Assembly (NCBI GenBank): GCA_940747215.1
Contig: CALNWS010000026.1
Coordinates: 1-56,031, forward strand
Origin: an uncultured Paraburkholderia sp.
GTDB lineage: Bacteria; Pseudomonadota; Gammaproteobacteria; Burkholderiales; Burkholderiaceae
Length of the DNA stretch: 56,031 nt
Direction of reading: 5' to 3'
In this document: positions 39,158-49,027 of the stretch, piece after piece
Numbering within the stretch: position 1 is the stretch's first letter
Layout: each line of letters opens with the position of its first letter
Program-made: the position numbers and the translations under genes
Notes under the pieces: generated by a model
The model's input: the letters and a program-made list of their open reading frames with translations, nothing else
Database searches by the model: none
What the model was told of the DNA's origin: nothing

Positions 39158-40560
39158 ATGTTCAGCAAGATCAAGGTCGCATCCGGCCTGTTGTGTGTAC
39201 TGGTTGCGTTCTGTGTATTTCAGGTTGTCACCGTCGGTTTGGGCTTCTAGTTGCTCACACGCACGCATGACGACGTCGGCGATCTGTCGAATATTGCGTT
39301 GAAGCAGGTGGACGCTGTCAACAAAACGACCTAGCAGTTGATGGGCGCGCGCATCAACCGCATAAACCTCTCGCGCGCCGGAACACGCATGGTGCGCGGC
39401 GGCGCCGAGCCGACCGATATGGTTCAGCATGCTCGCGAACAGATCGCGGTGGCGGACCGGTCGTTCGCCGCCTTCACGAGCGCGCAGAAAACCAGCGACG
39501 AAAACAACGCCCGCGCCGCTGCATTGGCCGAGCGCTACAAGAAGTACCACGACGCGTTGAGAGAACTGGCGCAGTTCCTCGACGCGAACAACATTCAGGC
39601 GTTCCTCGACCAGCCGACGCAATCGTTTCAGGACGCGTATCTCGTGAGTCGGGCAATTTCGTGTAATTCGGCGACGCCGCGAGCCGCGCGCCGCTCGAAG
39701 AAGCCGGCCGTCACTTCGACCGGTATCGCACAAGGCCGTCTCGATCAGCCGATCGAATCGCGCGGCACGAACGAAATCGGCCACCTGTTTTCCGGTCTCG
39801 CGAAGATGCAGGCGAGCGTGGCGCGCATCGTGAAGACCGTGCGCGAATCCGCCGACTCGATCCACCTCGGTGTGAACGAAATCGCCACTGGCAACGCCGA
39901 TCTGTCGGCGCGTACTGAGAACTAGGCGGCTTCGTTCGAAGAAACCGCGTCGAGCATGGAAGAACTGACCGCGACCGTGCGCCAGAATGCCGAGTACGCG
40001 CGCGAAGCCAATGCGCTCGACGAGACGTCGCGCGACAGCGAAGTGGTGAACAAAGTGGTCGAGAAGATGCGCGGCATTGCTCAGAGCTCGGACAAGATCG
40101 CCGAGATCATTTCGATGATCGACGGCATCGCATTCTAGACCAACATCCTCGCGCTGAACGCGGCCGTGGAAGCGGCGCGTGCCGGTGAACAGGGCCGTGG
40201 CTTTGCGGTTGTGGCGGGCGAAGTGCGCGGCCTCGCGCAGCGCAGCGCGCAGTCGGCGAAGGAAATCAAGACGTTGATCAGCGAGTCGGTGGCCGAGATT
40301 TAGGGCGGCTCGACGCTGGTGGAACATGCGGGCGCGGCGATGAGCAACGTATCGGCGTCCCTTTCGCGTGTCACGCAGATTATGGCGGAAATCAGCGCGT
40401 CGTCGCTCGAACAGAGCACGGGCATTGAGCAGGTGAATCGAATCAGGCGGTGGTGCAGATAGACGAGATGACGCAGCAGAATGCGGCGCTCGTCGAGGAA
40501 GCGGCGGCAGCGTCGTCACTGCATCAACAGACGTAGCAGCAACTGAAGCAGGCTGTTTCC
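39158..40560 (+). pseudogene. Methyl-accepting chemotaxis protein with six amber codons
   Basis: From ATG 39158: FSKIKVASGLLCVLVAFCVF (first membrane helix), a four-helix ligand domain (LMGARINRINLSRAG; AQFLDANNIQAFLDQPTQSF), HAMP remnants, and the signalling hairpin [21 protein letters not shown] with [20 protein letters not shown]. TAGs: 39248-39250, 39332-39334, 39923-39925, 40136-40138, 40301-40303 and 40534-40536; most fall on family Gln positions (SARTE-N-stop-AASFEE, IAF-stop-TNIL, HQQT-stop-QQLKQ). A deletion near 39660-39720 removes the second membrane helix, and a frameshift lies near 40440. So readthrough alone would not rescue it. Confidence 0.93.
39350..39367. repeat. 9-bp near-perfect tandem duplication inside the chemotaxis gene
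   Basis: CGCATCAAC is followed by CGCATAAAC, doubling Arg-Ile-Asn in frame where relatives have one copy. One base differs, so the event is older than the perfect duplications or was followed by a point change. Confidence 0.7.
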
Positions 40561-40696
40561 GTGTTCGAAATTTCGGAATCTGTGTTGCGCACGCAACAAA
40601 TCGACGAAAATGCGCGAGCACGGCACCGAATTTGGCCTGTCGGGAATGCGCGCGATTTAAGCAGGCGACTGCCTGAAATCAAGGCACCGGCAAGAG

Positions 40697-40724
40697 AAAA
40701 TGGCCTGCGATAGCGGGCCATTTT
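40697..40724. terminator. Bidirectional terminator between the chemotaxis gene and cspA
   Basis: AAAATGGCC and GGCCATTTT form a 9-bp stem around a 10-base loop, with A- and T-runs built into the arms so that it can end transcripts from both sides. Confidence 0.75.
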
Positions 40725-40772
40725 GCATTCAGACGCAAGCGCCTAAGTACGCTTCAAAGTACCTGTGGGTAC

Positions 40773-40976
40773 TTAAGCCGGCGTGATGTTCGCAGCTTGC
40801 TTGCCCTTCGGGCCCTGCTTCACTTCGAACGACACCTTCTGGTTCTCTTGCAGGGACTTGAAGCCGCTGCCTTGAACTTCCGAAAAGTGCGCGAACAGGT
40901 CTTCGCCGCCGTCGTCCGGCGTGATGAAGCCAAAGCCCTTTGCATCGTTAAACCACTTCACAGTACCTGTTGCCAT
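40773..40976 (-). CDS. Cold-shock-domain RNA chaperone (CspA family)
   Basis: Intact and 67 residues, the standard length. The nucleic-acid binding motifs RNP1 (KGFGFITPD) and RNP2 (DLFAHFSEV) are complete, with [11 protein letters not shown] at the start and [16 protein letters not shown] at the end. Such proteins bind single-stranded RNA or DNA and loosen mRNA structure. The long leader to the right (to about 41100) is typical of cold-shock mRNAs. It is one of the clear survivors. Confidence 0.96.
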   Translation of the reverse strand: MATGTVKWFNDAKGFGFITPDDGGEDLFAHFSEVQGSGFKSLQENQKVSFEVKQGPKGKQAANITPA

Positions 40977-41475
40977 TTTTGATCTAGTAAAAATGTTGTA
41001 TGTTGCATTCGCGACCGCTATTTCTCAACGCGCGAGACTTTATGATGGACGCCAACCAACCTATATCCGGGTATTCCCCCGTTTTGCGGCCTCGAGCGGT
41101 CCTGACCTGTCCAAAAAGCCCGATTGCGCGGCGCGTAGTTTTGTCGCCATTGCCTGCGTCGGAAAAAATGAACTGCACGGAACTGGGAACCATTTTGCTT
41201 TCACTAGTGTTTCAAGCGCTATCTTTCACCATCAAAAGCCAAAATCGCCTGCCGTTGGTATTCCAATCTGATTTTGGCTTTGATTGGCATAAGCGCTAGC
41301 CTGTGCAGGCTCACGATATTACCGATTGAAAATCGTCCCGCGATTTTTGTCGAAAGAACAATTATTTATATGCATTCCAGATTTGCCAATGATGTTTTTC
41401 GCCGTGGAAGAACGGTGTGCGGGGTGACCGGGCGGTCGGTCGAGCTATGTTTTTTTGTGGCCGGCGCGGTCGCGT
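40977..41475. other. Intergenic, cspA leader and promoter region
   Basis: Roughly 500 AT-richer bases with only shadow frames. The part next to cspA should be its 5' leader and promoter. Confidence 0.5.
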
Positions 41476-41799
41476 TCAACCTTTCCGGCCGCTACGCCGC
41501 GTGCGTTCGTAGAAGTCGTTCGGTTTGGAACGCACCCAGCGGACGAACGTACGCACGGCTTCGTCGGTGAGCAGCGCCTCGACGGTGCTATAGCGCTGCG
41601 CCAGTTCAGTTTCGGAAAATAGCGCGTGAATCTGCCGATGGCAGATGCGGTGCAGCGGCGCGACTTCTTTGCCGCCCTTGGTTTTCGGCACCCAGTGATG
41701 CAGATCGCGCTGGCTCCGCGGAATCGGCCGTCCGCACAGCGCGCAGATCTCTTCGGCGGGCAGCGGACGATACCACGATTCGACGGGTTTCCTGACCAT
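41476..41799 (-). CDS. Small HNH endonuclease domain protein
   Basis: About 107 residues from ATG 41799. It has a zinc-type pair in EEICALCGRP, then the HNH core DLHHWVPKTKGGKEVAPLHR with ICHRQIHALF. Such stand-alone HNH proteins are common in Burkholderia next to an AGE epimerase gene and have no known target. A frameshift at the end of the epimerase has joined its frame to this one, so translation could also enter from upstream. There is no strong ribosome site at 41799, and the true start could be slightly upstream. Confidence 0.75.
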   Translation of the reverse strand: MVRKPVESWYRPLPAEEICALCGRPIPRSQRDLHHWVPKTKGGKEVAPLHRICHRQIHALFSETELAQRYSTVEALLTDEAVRTFVRWVRSKPNDFYERTRRSGRKG

Positions 41800-41827
41800 G
41801 TGGAAAAGCGTGCGCCGCCGTTCGGCT

Positions 41828-42672
41828 TTAGCGCGGCAGCGTGTCGTATGCGGTTGCGAGGTGATACGGCGGGTGGACGGTATTTCGGCGCGCGCCACGT
41901 CGCCCTTCGGCGCTTTGATTTCGAACCAGCCTTCCGGGCGCAGAAAACGTTGCTGGAACAATGCGACCTGTTGCGGCAACGCGGCGCGCGCGGCTTCGTC
42001 GGTATGACTTGCAAGCGCGCGCAGATATTCCGCTTGCGCCCAGATGCGCTGGGTGGCGTCCTGGATCGCGCCGTTTTCATCGAGCGATGCGGCGACGCCG
42101 TCGGTCTTGCGATCCACGCCATGCTCTTGCGCGAAGATGAACGTGCGCTCGAGCGAATCGTTCAACCCGCTCGGCTTGAACAGGTCCGGCGCCTGCTTCA
42201 CGAGCCAGTACCACTCGAATTGATGACCAGGTTCGAGGCGATTGCCTTCCGTGCCGATCGGCAGTTCGGCAATGCTGCCCGTCAGCGTGTGCACGAAGTC
42301 TCGCGCGATTGCGTCGGCGAGGCGGTGCGCGCGGCGAGCCATGCTTCGATGAGGTGCATAGCGGATTCTGGATCGGCGTGCCGGTGACCTTCGCGAAGTC
42401 CGCCGACAGCGCCGCGTTGAACAGGTCGCCCTCGGCGGCGAAATGCGACTGGATCAACGCCGACGTGCGATGCACCGTCTCGAGCGCCGCGCGTATTCGG
42501 CGTAGGCAAAGACGACGAACGCATGTGTGTACAGGTCTTTGGTGGTGTCGAGCGGCGCGCCTTCTGCGTCGACGCTGTAGAACCCCGTCGTGGCGCGTGT
42601 CATGAAAGGTACGCACCAGCGAGTCAAACAGCGTTTGTGCATGGGCCGCGTCGCCAGCCTGATCGACACGCA
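41828..42672 (-). pseudogene. AGE-family epimerase/isomerase (N-acylglucosamine 2-epimerase type), truncated and frameshifted
   Basis: The (alpha/alpha)6 barrel signature pieces are present: GFYSVDAEGAPLDTTKDLYT, HAFVVFAYAEYAR, the substrate-pocket PIGTEGNRLEPGHQFEWYWL with its catalytic-type His, and LPQQVALFQQRFLRPEGWFE. The first ~65 residues are missing: similarity begins at QAGDAAHAQTLFDSL. Frameshifts lie near 42610, 42480, 42350 and 41890. The native end (YHLATAYDTLP) leads to TAA 41828-41830 in the shifted frame. Members interconvert sugars such as mannose/fructose or N-acyl hexosamines. Confidence 0.85.
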
Positions 42673-42690
42673 TCTGGCGATGGTCAATGC

Positions 42691-42864
42691 GTCCACACTA
42701 ACGCGCCCCCAAGTGCGTCCACGAACGTGACCACCAAGTCGGCCACGCTGACGGCAACCGCTGCGCCCGCCGCCACGGACAACCTCAACGCCGCCGCTCA
42801 AGCCCACGGCAAGCACGCTGCGCGCACGCACGCGCACAAGGCGAAAAGCGCCGCAACACACTGA
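42691..42864 (+). pseudogene. C-terminal remnant of an Ala/Thr/His/Lys-rich hypothetical protein
   Basis: The frame TKSATLTATAAPAATDNLNA then HGKHAARTHAHKAKSAATH ends at TGA 42862-42864. Its composition resembles a basic, histone-like or exported small protein. No start codon with a ribosome site belongs to it, and its left side abuts the truncated epimerase, so a deletion probably removed both 5' ends. Function unknown. Confidence 0.4.
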
Positions 42865-43060
42865 CGTTTCCATCTGTGCCCGCCGCGCGCCGTCGCGGCT
42901 TTCTGCTTCAACTCCCATTGGTTTCCACGCGTGCCGGATAGATGCCGTAAGGCTTCGATCCGGCGCGGCGTAGTCGCGAATGGACGTTGGCGTTTTACAC
43001 TTTGGTTGCTGTTGCGAAGCCGGACCGGATACGCCAGCGCATCTTCTGACGGGAGCCACC

Positions 43061-43390
43061 ATGCCGACTAGCGAACATAAATATTCTGTCGAGGACCTGC
43101 TCGCCGCACTCCTGCGCGATTAGAAGATCCACGAAGGAATTAGAAGATCCACGAAGGATATTGGGCGTTGAACGTAGAGCTTTCCGCGACGGGCGCCTCG
43201 GTTAAACCGCAGGACAACCCGGCGCGCACGTTGCCGGGTCTGATCGTCTCCGTGAACAGCGCGACGCTCGTGCGCGCCCGAGAGTTCGGCCGCCGGCGCC
43301 GTGGATGCGGCGCTCGTCAATCCACGCCACGAGCCGCAAAAGCAGAGGGCACCGCGCAGCCGCAAGCCGGTGTCGACCACCTTGCAGTGA
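43061..43390 (+). pseudogene. Small conserved hypothetical protein, broken by an amber codon, a 20-bp duplication and a frameshift
   Basis: ATG 43061 follows GGGAGCCACC. The frame is MPTSEHKYSVEDLLAALLRD, TAG 43121-43123 (Gln expected), KIHEG, then a 20-bp tandem duplication repeats the same bases and shifts the frame; it resumes YWALNVELSATGASVKPQDN and PGLIVSVNSATLVRA. A shift near 43280 precedes the native tail VDAALVNPRHEPQKQRAPRS and TGA 43388-43390. I know it only as a Burkholderia hypothetical. Confidence 0.65.
43121..43160. repeat. 20-bp tandem duplication
   Basis: TAGAAGATCCACGAAGGA occurs at 43121 and again at 43141, a period of 20 bases. It carries the amber codon twice, so the TAG was present before the duplication. 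Confidence 0.9.
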
Positions 43391-43493
43391 TGCACAGCGA
43401 ATAAAACGCGAATAAGCGACGAAGCAAACCTTTTGGCCCCTAATCCAGGAAAATAGGGACGTTGTCGTGATGCGACGCACAACGTGAAACGCC

Positions 43494-44030
43494 CTATGAC
43501 GTGTCCGCCGTGCGCGCGGCGACGTCCACCTGCTTGAGCGCGACGTGACCCTGCGCGAGCGAGACGAGCGAATCCTTGCTGCCGCGCGCCGCGAGTTTGA
43601 GCGACTGCAGGTCGAGTTGCGAATCGGATACCGTCACGGCGGCGGGCGACTTCGACCAGTTCGCGCCAACGTTCACGTTCGCGTACAACGCGCCGTCCGT
43701 CACCTGTGCAGCGGTGGCTGTGTCGATGTACGGCTGGATCAGCGGCAACTTCAACGACTTCAGATCGAGCTTCGCGCTTGCCGTTTTCGTGGCGAGTCCG
43801 ACATCGCCGCTCGCGCCGAGCGAACCGGCGCCGTCCTTGAAATCCGTGTTCAGTGTGTAATGCGCGGGCGTGTGAGCGAGCGTCAAAAAATCGTTTAGCG
43901 TAACGGCGAGTTTTTGCAGACCGACATCCACGGGACGCAAAGCGGCTTCATCGTGAACGGACACCGTACCGTTGTTCAGCGCAAAGCGTTTGATCGACAG
44001 ATCGAGCGGCGGCGCCCCTTGGACTTGTCT
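43494..44030 (-). pseudogene. Middle segment of a DUF748 (AsmA-like) protein, inverted relative to the rest of the gene
   Basis: The minus-strand frame reads PPLDLSIKRFALNNGTVSVH, LRPVDVGLQKLAVTLNDFLT, NTDFKDGAGSLGASGDVGLA and ALKQVDVAARTAD. These are the repeated beta-strand patterns of DUF748 proteins, thought to bridge the periplasm. The next residues expected after ARTAD are found on the opposite strand at 45230 (VSTGVDVTGLTLNAERLKDG). An inversion or equivalent rearrangement has cut the gene here. Confidence 0.8.
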
Positions 44031-44186
44031 GCAGATAGACGATTTTTGACATCGACGGTTCACGTCGATGTGGCGGATTGCGCGCACAGTACCTACGCAA
44101 ATTTTCCGTGGACACTTGACCTTCCCATCATAGGAAGGTCGATACTGGCTTTCATGATGCGGTCGGATACCGCCAAGAGCCTTGCC

Positions 44187-44490
44187 ATGAATGAACTTAC
44201 CAATCCGCAGCGTCCCGCCGACGCTGCCGACTCGTCCCACTCGACGGAACTCGAGATCGGCGGCATAACCTGCGCGTCCTGCGCGATGCGCGTGGAAAAA
44301 GCGTTCGCCAAAGTACCGGGCGTGCGGAACGCCGCCGTGAATCTGGCGATCGAAACGGCCACCATCAATCTGAACGACGGCGCACCCGATCCTGATGCGC
44401 TGATCGCCGCCGTCAAAAAAAGCCGGCTACGAAGCGACGCTGATCGCGCCGCCCGAAACCGTATCGACGCAAAGCGAAGGCGACGTCTTG
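44187..44490 (+). pseudogene. N-terminal metal-binding domain of a copper-type P1B ATPase (CopA), truncated
   Basis: ATG 44187 opens MNELTNPQRPADAADSSHS, then the heavy-metal-associated domain LEIGGITCASCAMRVEKAFA with its CxxC, and VPGVRNAAVNLAIETATINL. A 7-A run near 44414 (six expected) shifts the frame; the correct continuation AGYEATLIAPPETVSTQSEG is readable to about 44490, where it stops at a junction. All of the membrane pump and ATPase domains are missing. Originally it would have exported Cu(I). Confidence 0.8.
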
Positions 44491-44591
44491 TTAAAAGTTT
44501 TCATCGTGGACCTCCCATCAAAGTGTCTATCAAGCCAGCGTCCGTGTTCGGCTGTATGGGCTCTTTGGTGAACCCTGAACCGGACGCCGTT

Positions 44592-44617
44592 CGCTTGAGA
44601 ACAACGCTTGAGAACAA
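44592..44617. repeat. 13-bp perfect tandem duplication
   Basis: CGCTTGAGAACAA occurs twice back to back in non-coding or unrecognised sequence between the CopA stub and the terminator at 44878. Confidence 0.85.
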
Positions 44618-44877
44618 CTTTAGCGGCGCGAAACTCGTGAAAAAGTGAGGACTTGTAAGCTCCTATTTCAAATAAAGGGCCTGATGAGACGCAGTAACTT
44701 CGTCGCGGAACGCCCGGAAACAAAAGCATACAATGCAGCGCGCGCATCAGGCGGGCTGACGGTTTGTCAGGCGCCGTTACATTCATTTCGGGGTGGAAAT
44801 ATCGGCGAACGCCGGAAACCGATCGGACTTCGGAGTGGTGACGGTCGAGCAGCAGAAAAGCGCGATCGAAAAAACAA

Positions 44878-44910
44878 AAGCCACTGTTCGCGTTTCACGA
44901 ACAGTGGCTT
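44878..44910 (-). terminator. Rho-independent terminator for the minus-strand gene at 44982
   Basis: AAGCCACTGTTCG and CGAACAGTGGCTT form a perfect 13-bp stem with a 7-base loop. On the minus strand it is followed by a T-rich tract (44865-44877), so it ends transcription coming from the right. Confidence 0.85.
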
Positions 44911-44981
44911 GAATACTGCAATGCGCACCTTGTGTGCGCGCCCGTGCGCGGTTTCCGCGCTCAGGGCAAGACTACCTTTGC

Positions 44982-45139
44982 TTAATCGCTCAGCTTGATG
45001 CCGAACAACGTAGCCTGCGAGCGGTGGAGACGTTCGGCTTCGCGAGCACGCGCAGCGTACGAATAGTCCGAATCCAGCGGCAGGTGGGGTGGCACAAGAG
45101 GTCGCTGACCTTTTGGAACAGTACAAAAATGAAGCTCAT
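44982..45139 (-). pseudogene. Small hypothetical protein, one-base frameshift
   Basis: ATG 45139 after GGAAGTCGCC gives MSFIFVLFQKVSDLL; after a 1-bp loss near 45092 the native frame continues VPPHLPLDSDYSYAARAREA and RLHRSQATLFGIKLSD to TAA 44982-44984. It is about 52 residues, with an amphipathic charged C-terminal helix. The dedicated terminator to the left supports a real single-gene transcript. I recognise no family. Confidence 0.55.
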
Positions 45140-45229
45140 GGCGACTTCCGGTTGATATTACTGCTTGGTTGCTACATTGACTAGGGTTTTCCCTAGGCAA
45201 AAGCTAGTGCAACGCAGCAATTTTTGGGG

Positions 45230-47317
45230 TGTGGTGTGTCGACGGGCGTCGACGTGACCGGCCTCACGCTCAACGCAGAACGCCTGAAAGACGGCAGCAT
45301 CAATCTCGCTTCGCTGGCGGGCGCGCATGAAGTCGCGCAACAGCGCACGGCGGTGCATGCCTTGAAGAAAACGCAGGACGAAGGTCCGGTGTGGCACTAT
45401 AAAATCGGCGAGTTCAGCCTGAAAGACGCCACCGCCAATTTCACCGACAACACCACGCCGCGTCCGGTCAAACTGAATGTCTCGCCGCTGCAACTGAAGG
45501 TGCAGCAGATCAGCGACGACATGAGCCGTCCGCTGCCCGTCGACCTGCAAGCCACGCTCAACAGGAAAAAGGCTCGCTCGGCATCAAGGGCGACGTGACG
45601 GCCACGCCGCTGAAAGTCGCGGTGAAGGTGAACGCGGACCGGCTCAATGCCGCCGCCTTCGAATCGTACTTCGGCAGCAAGCTGAACGCGGTGATCGCGA
45701 GCGCGCTGCTCAACGCGAACGGCGATCTGGCACTCACGCAGAATAAGGCGCTGAAGGCGAACTATCACGGCGACGTGGCGCTCGTCGACGTACGTATGCT
45801 CGATAAAGTGACGTCCGATCCGTTCGCCGGCTTGGGGCTCGCTCGCGCTCCCGAACCTGAAGGCCGATTACGACGAACACGGCACGGTGGTGGACGCGAG
45901 CCGCGTCACGTTCTCGAAGTTCTATGGACGCGTGCTGCTCGACGCGCAGGGTAAGCTCAATCTGAAGGACGTCGTGGCGCATGAAAACGGTGCCGCGCAA
46001 TCGCTCACGCGTGACAAGAGCGGCGCGGAGCCGGTGCCGTTGTCGCCGAAAGCGGCTTCCGCCACAGCGGCAGCGTCTGCACCTTCGGTGGCTTCGTCGG
46101 CGGCGCCCGCCACGGTGACCGCTGCGACGCCGCCGCAAAGTCCGGTGAAGCTGCACTTCGGCCAGCTCGTGCTGCAACAGGGCCGCGTGACGTACACGGA
46201 CAACTTCATCAAGCCGAATTACACGGGCGAACCTCGTGGATATCAAGGGCACCGTGGGCGCGTTCGGCACGCAGTCCACGACGTCGGCGCCCATGGACAT
46301 TGCCGCGAAACTGGCCGCGAACGGACCGATCTCGATCAAGGGCAGTGTCAATCCGCTGATCGCGAAACCCGCGCTCGACCTCACGGCGACCGCGCACGAC
46401 ATCGAGCTCACGAATCTCACGCCGTATTCAGCGAAATATGCCGGCTATCCGATCACGAAGGGCAAGCTGAATGTCGATCTGCACTACAAGCTCGATAACG
46501 ATCAGCTGAACGCGAGCAACCATACTTTCATCGACCAGCTTACGTTCGGCGATCACGTCCAGAACGACACGGCAACGAAACTGCCGGTACGTCTCGCCAT
46601 TTCGCTGCTGGAAAATTCGCGCGGCAAGATCGACGTGAATCTGCCGGTGTCGGGTTCGCTGAACAATCCGGAATTCAGCATCGGCGGACTGATCTGGCAT
46701 GCCGTGCTCAACCTGCTGCAGAAGGCGGTGACGGCGCCGTTCTCGTTGATCGCCAACGCGTTCGGCGGCAACGGCGAGGAACTGGGTTACGTCGAATTCG
46801 AACCCGGCTTGGCCAAACTCACCGACGCCAACACGTCCAAGCTCGACACGATCGTGAAGGCACTCGCGGACAAGAAGTCGGTGCGTATGGATCTGATCGG
46901 CCGCGTCGATCCGGCAGTCGACGAGCCTGCGCTGCGCACCGGCTACGTGGACCGGTTCGTCAAGCAGCAGAAGATCAAGGACGTGGTGGGCAACGGCGAA
47001 AGCGTGGATCTTTCGACCGTGAACGTGGATTAGAAGGAGTACAGCAAGTATCTGACACAGGCGTACAAGGCGGCGGACTTCAAGAAGCTGCGCAATTTCG
47101 TCGGCCTGACGAAGACATGAAGAGTGCGCTCGCTGCGAATGCGCCTATCGACGAAGCCAGCTTGCGTCAGCTCGCGCAACAGCGTGCGCAAAGTGTGCAG
47201 CAATATCTGGACGGCAAGATCAACAGCAGCCGCGTGTTCATCGTCGCGCCGAAGCTGAACCCGGACGGCATCAAGGACAAAGGCGCGACCACGCGTGTCG
47301 ATTTCGGTCTGAAATAG
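45230..47317 (+). pseudogene. C-terminal two thirds of a DUF748 (AsmA-like) protein, broken
   Basis: The frame begins without a start codon at VSTGVDVTGLTLNAERLKDG, directly continuing the segment at 43494-44030 on the other strand. Typical pieces follow: VKLNVSPLQLKVQQISDDMS, LNAVIASALLNANGDLALTQ, VKLHFGQLVLQQGRVTYTDN, ISIKGSVNPLIAKPALDLTA and EFSIGGLIWHAVLNLLQKAV. TAG 47031-47033 (NVD-stop-KEYSKYL) probably replaces Gln, and frameshifts lie near 45565, 45840, 46235 and 47105. The native end is GATTRVDFGLK and TAG 47315-47317. DUF748 proteins are large envelope proteins, probably involved in lipid transport between membranes. Confidence 0.85.
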
Positions 47318-47414
47318 GGTTTATTTTGGCGCGCCGCGCCGTGACATGACGCGATGTGAGGCATGGCACCGCGCGCTACTGCTACGCGGCACGCATCGGC
47401 ACCTTCAACGCCGT

Positions 47415-48897
47415 TTATTCGATCACCCGAGCGAGCGTATCGAACGCCGGACCGATCTTCTCGTGCGCAACGCACGCGTATCCCAGCAACAAGCCACGGC
47501 GCGGCGGCGTATCGCTGCTGTAATAGCTCGCGAGCGGACGCACGATCACGCCTGCATCGTACGCCGCCGCCGTCACTGCGTGATCGTTCGCGTGGTCCGG
47601 CAGACCGAGTATGAGATGCAGACCGGCTTCGTCGCCCATCACCGGCAGTTCGTTGCCGAAACGCGCCGTGATCGAATCGATCAGAATCTGACATCGCTTG
47701 CCGTAGAGTGCACGCATGCGCCGCACGTGCGACGTGAGATGGCCGTCCATGATGATGAAGTCGGTCATCATCGCCTGCTGCATCAACTGACCTTCGCGAT
47801 ACGATACAATTCGGCTACGCCCGTGCGGAACGTATCCACGAGATGCTCCGGCGCGATCATGTAGCCGATCCGCAAGCCGGGAAACAGCATCTTGCCGAGG
47901 CTGCCTACATAGATCACGCGGCCCGCGTCATCGAGTCCTTGCAGCGACGCAAGGGGGCGGCTGCCGTAACGGAATTCGCTTTCGTAGTCGTCCTCGATGA
48001 TCCAGACGTTGTGCTGCCGTGCGTATTCGAGCAGCGTGCGGTGGCGCGCGAGACGCGGCGGTTGCTGCAAATCGTGATCGCGCGGATTGAGGCCTTCGTC
48101 GTCGACGGGAGCCGGCACGAGCGTGATGCCCGACGATTGCAGCACGCTGCGCGCGCCCCAATAGCATGGCTCTTCCACCCACGCGCGATCGCCGACGTCG
48201 GTCAGCAGACGCACCGCGAGATCGATGGATTGGTGAATACACGTGGTGATGATGATCTGGTCCGGCGTGTGGTTCACCGAGCGCGCCACCTGCAGGTAAT
48301 CCGACAACGCGCGCCTGAGCGGCCGGTAGCCGCCGCCCGGTGCATACGTGAGCAGATCGGGATTGGCCTCTTTCCATAGCCGCGCCTGCAGGGGGCTCCA
48401 GTGCGCGCGGGAAATTCGGCGACGTCCGGCACGCCCGGCATGAACGCGCCCCACTGTTTCGCGGACACGCCCGCCTGATCGATCAGCCGCCGGCCACGCC
48501 CCGACAGATTGCCGAGATCACGTTTGGGTGGCTTGAGCGGCCTAGGAGTTTCACTAGTTGCCGTGTCGTTCGGCACACCGATGTCGTTAATCTTCGGCTT
48601 CTTTCGCGCGTTCACGGCGGCCGCGTCGGGACGCGTATCGGTCACATATGTGCCGCTGCCGGTGGTCGAAATCACATAACATTCGGCCGTCAACTGGTCG
48701 TAGACATGCAGTACCGTATTGCGAGCGATGCCGAGATCCTCGGCAAGCGTGCACGAGCTCGGCAGCTTGGTGCCGGGCGGCAACTGGCCGGTCAGGATCG
48801 CCTGCTGCATGAGCCGCAGCGTCTGCCGGTAGACGGGCTCGGCGGCCGTGCGGTCGAGCCTCGCGGCTAGCCAGTCCGATAGGATCACGGTGTCCAA
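47415..48897 (-). pseudogene. MocR/PdxR-type regulator (GntR helix-turn-helix fused to an aminotransferase-like domain), broken
   Basis: The apparent start is TTG 48897. The N-terminus is a GntR winged helix (PVYRQTLRLMQQAILTGQLP; LAEDLGIARNTVLHVYDQLT), then a linker and a fold-type I PLP domain (NHTPDQIIITTCIHQSIDLA; VGDRAWVEEPCYWGAR; IIEDDYESEFRYGSRPLASL), with the PLP Lys in YVGSLGKMLFPGLRIGYM. Frameshifts lie near 48410 and 47795, and about 15 codons seem deleted in frame near 48050 (QQPPRLA to RHRTLLEYA). Such regulators sense amino acids or vitamin B6; divergence from the ABC operon suggests control of polyamine/GABA uptake. Confidence 0.88.
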
Positions 48898-48922
48898 GTG
48901 GTTCTATCCAGAATAATGAAAT

Positions 48923-48941
48923 GGTTCCATATTGTAGAACC
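48923..48941. promoter_or_regulatory. Inverted repeat in the MocR-ABC divergent promoter region
   Basis: GGTTC and GAACC are 9 bases apart, and another GGTTC lies at 48900-48904, about 23 bases upstream of the first. Repeated GGTTC half-sites between divergent genes are typical of MocR operators. Not tested. Confidence 0.4.
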
Positions 48942-49027
48942 GTAACGGTCTATAGTGAGCCACGCAATTGACACAATCCCGCTGTTCGACAGGAGCAGTC
49001 AGTGAGACCGCAGAGGAGACTTAAGCG

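Noticed and set aside
39131..40621. A 496-codon minus-strand open frame opposite the chemotaxis receptor
   Set aside because: Shadow of the receptor gene. No family motifs, Arg/His-rich composition, and the plus-strand frame is a recognisable MCP.
41476..41799. HNH protein as a homing endonuclease or mobile element
   Set aside because: No flanking intron, intein or terminal repeats; stand-alone HNH genes next to AGE epimerase genes are an ordinary Burkholderia arrangement.
43121..43160. Possible short CRISPR-like or attachment-site repeat
   Set aside because: Only two abutting copies with no spacer; it is a simple tandem duplication inside a coding frame.
44049..44071. Perfect 9-bp palindromic hairpin (ACATCGACG / CGTCGATGT) as a regulatory element
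   Set aside because: It lies in scrambled sequence between the DUF748 segment and the CopA stub with no T-run or start codon suitably placed; I cannot assign a role.
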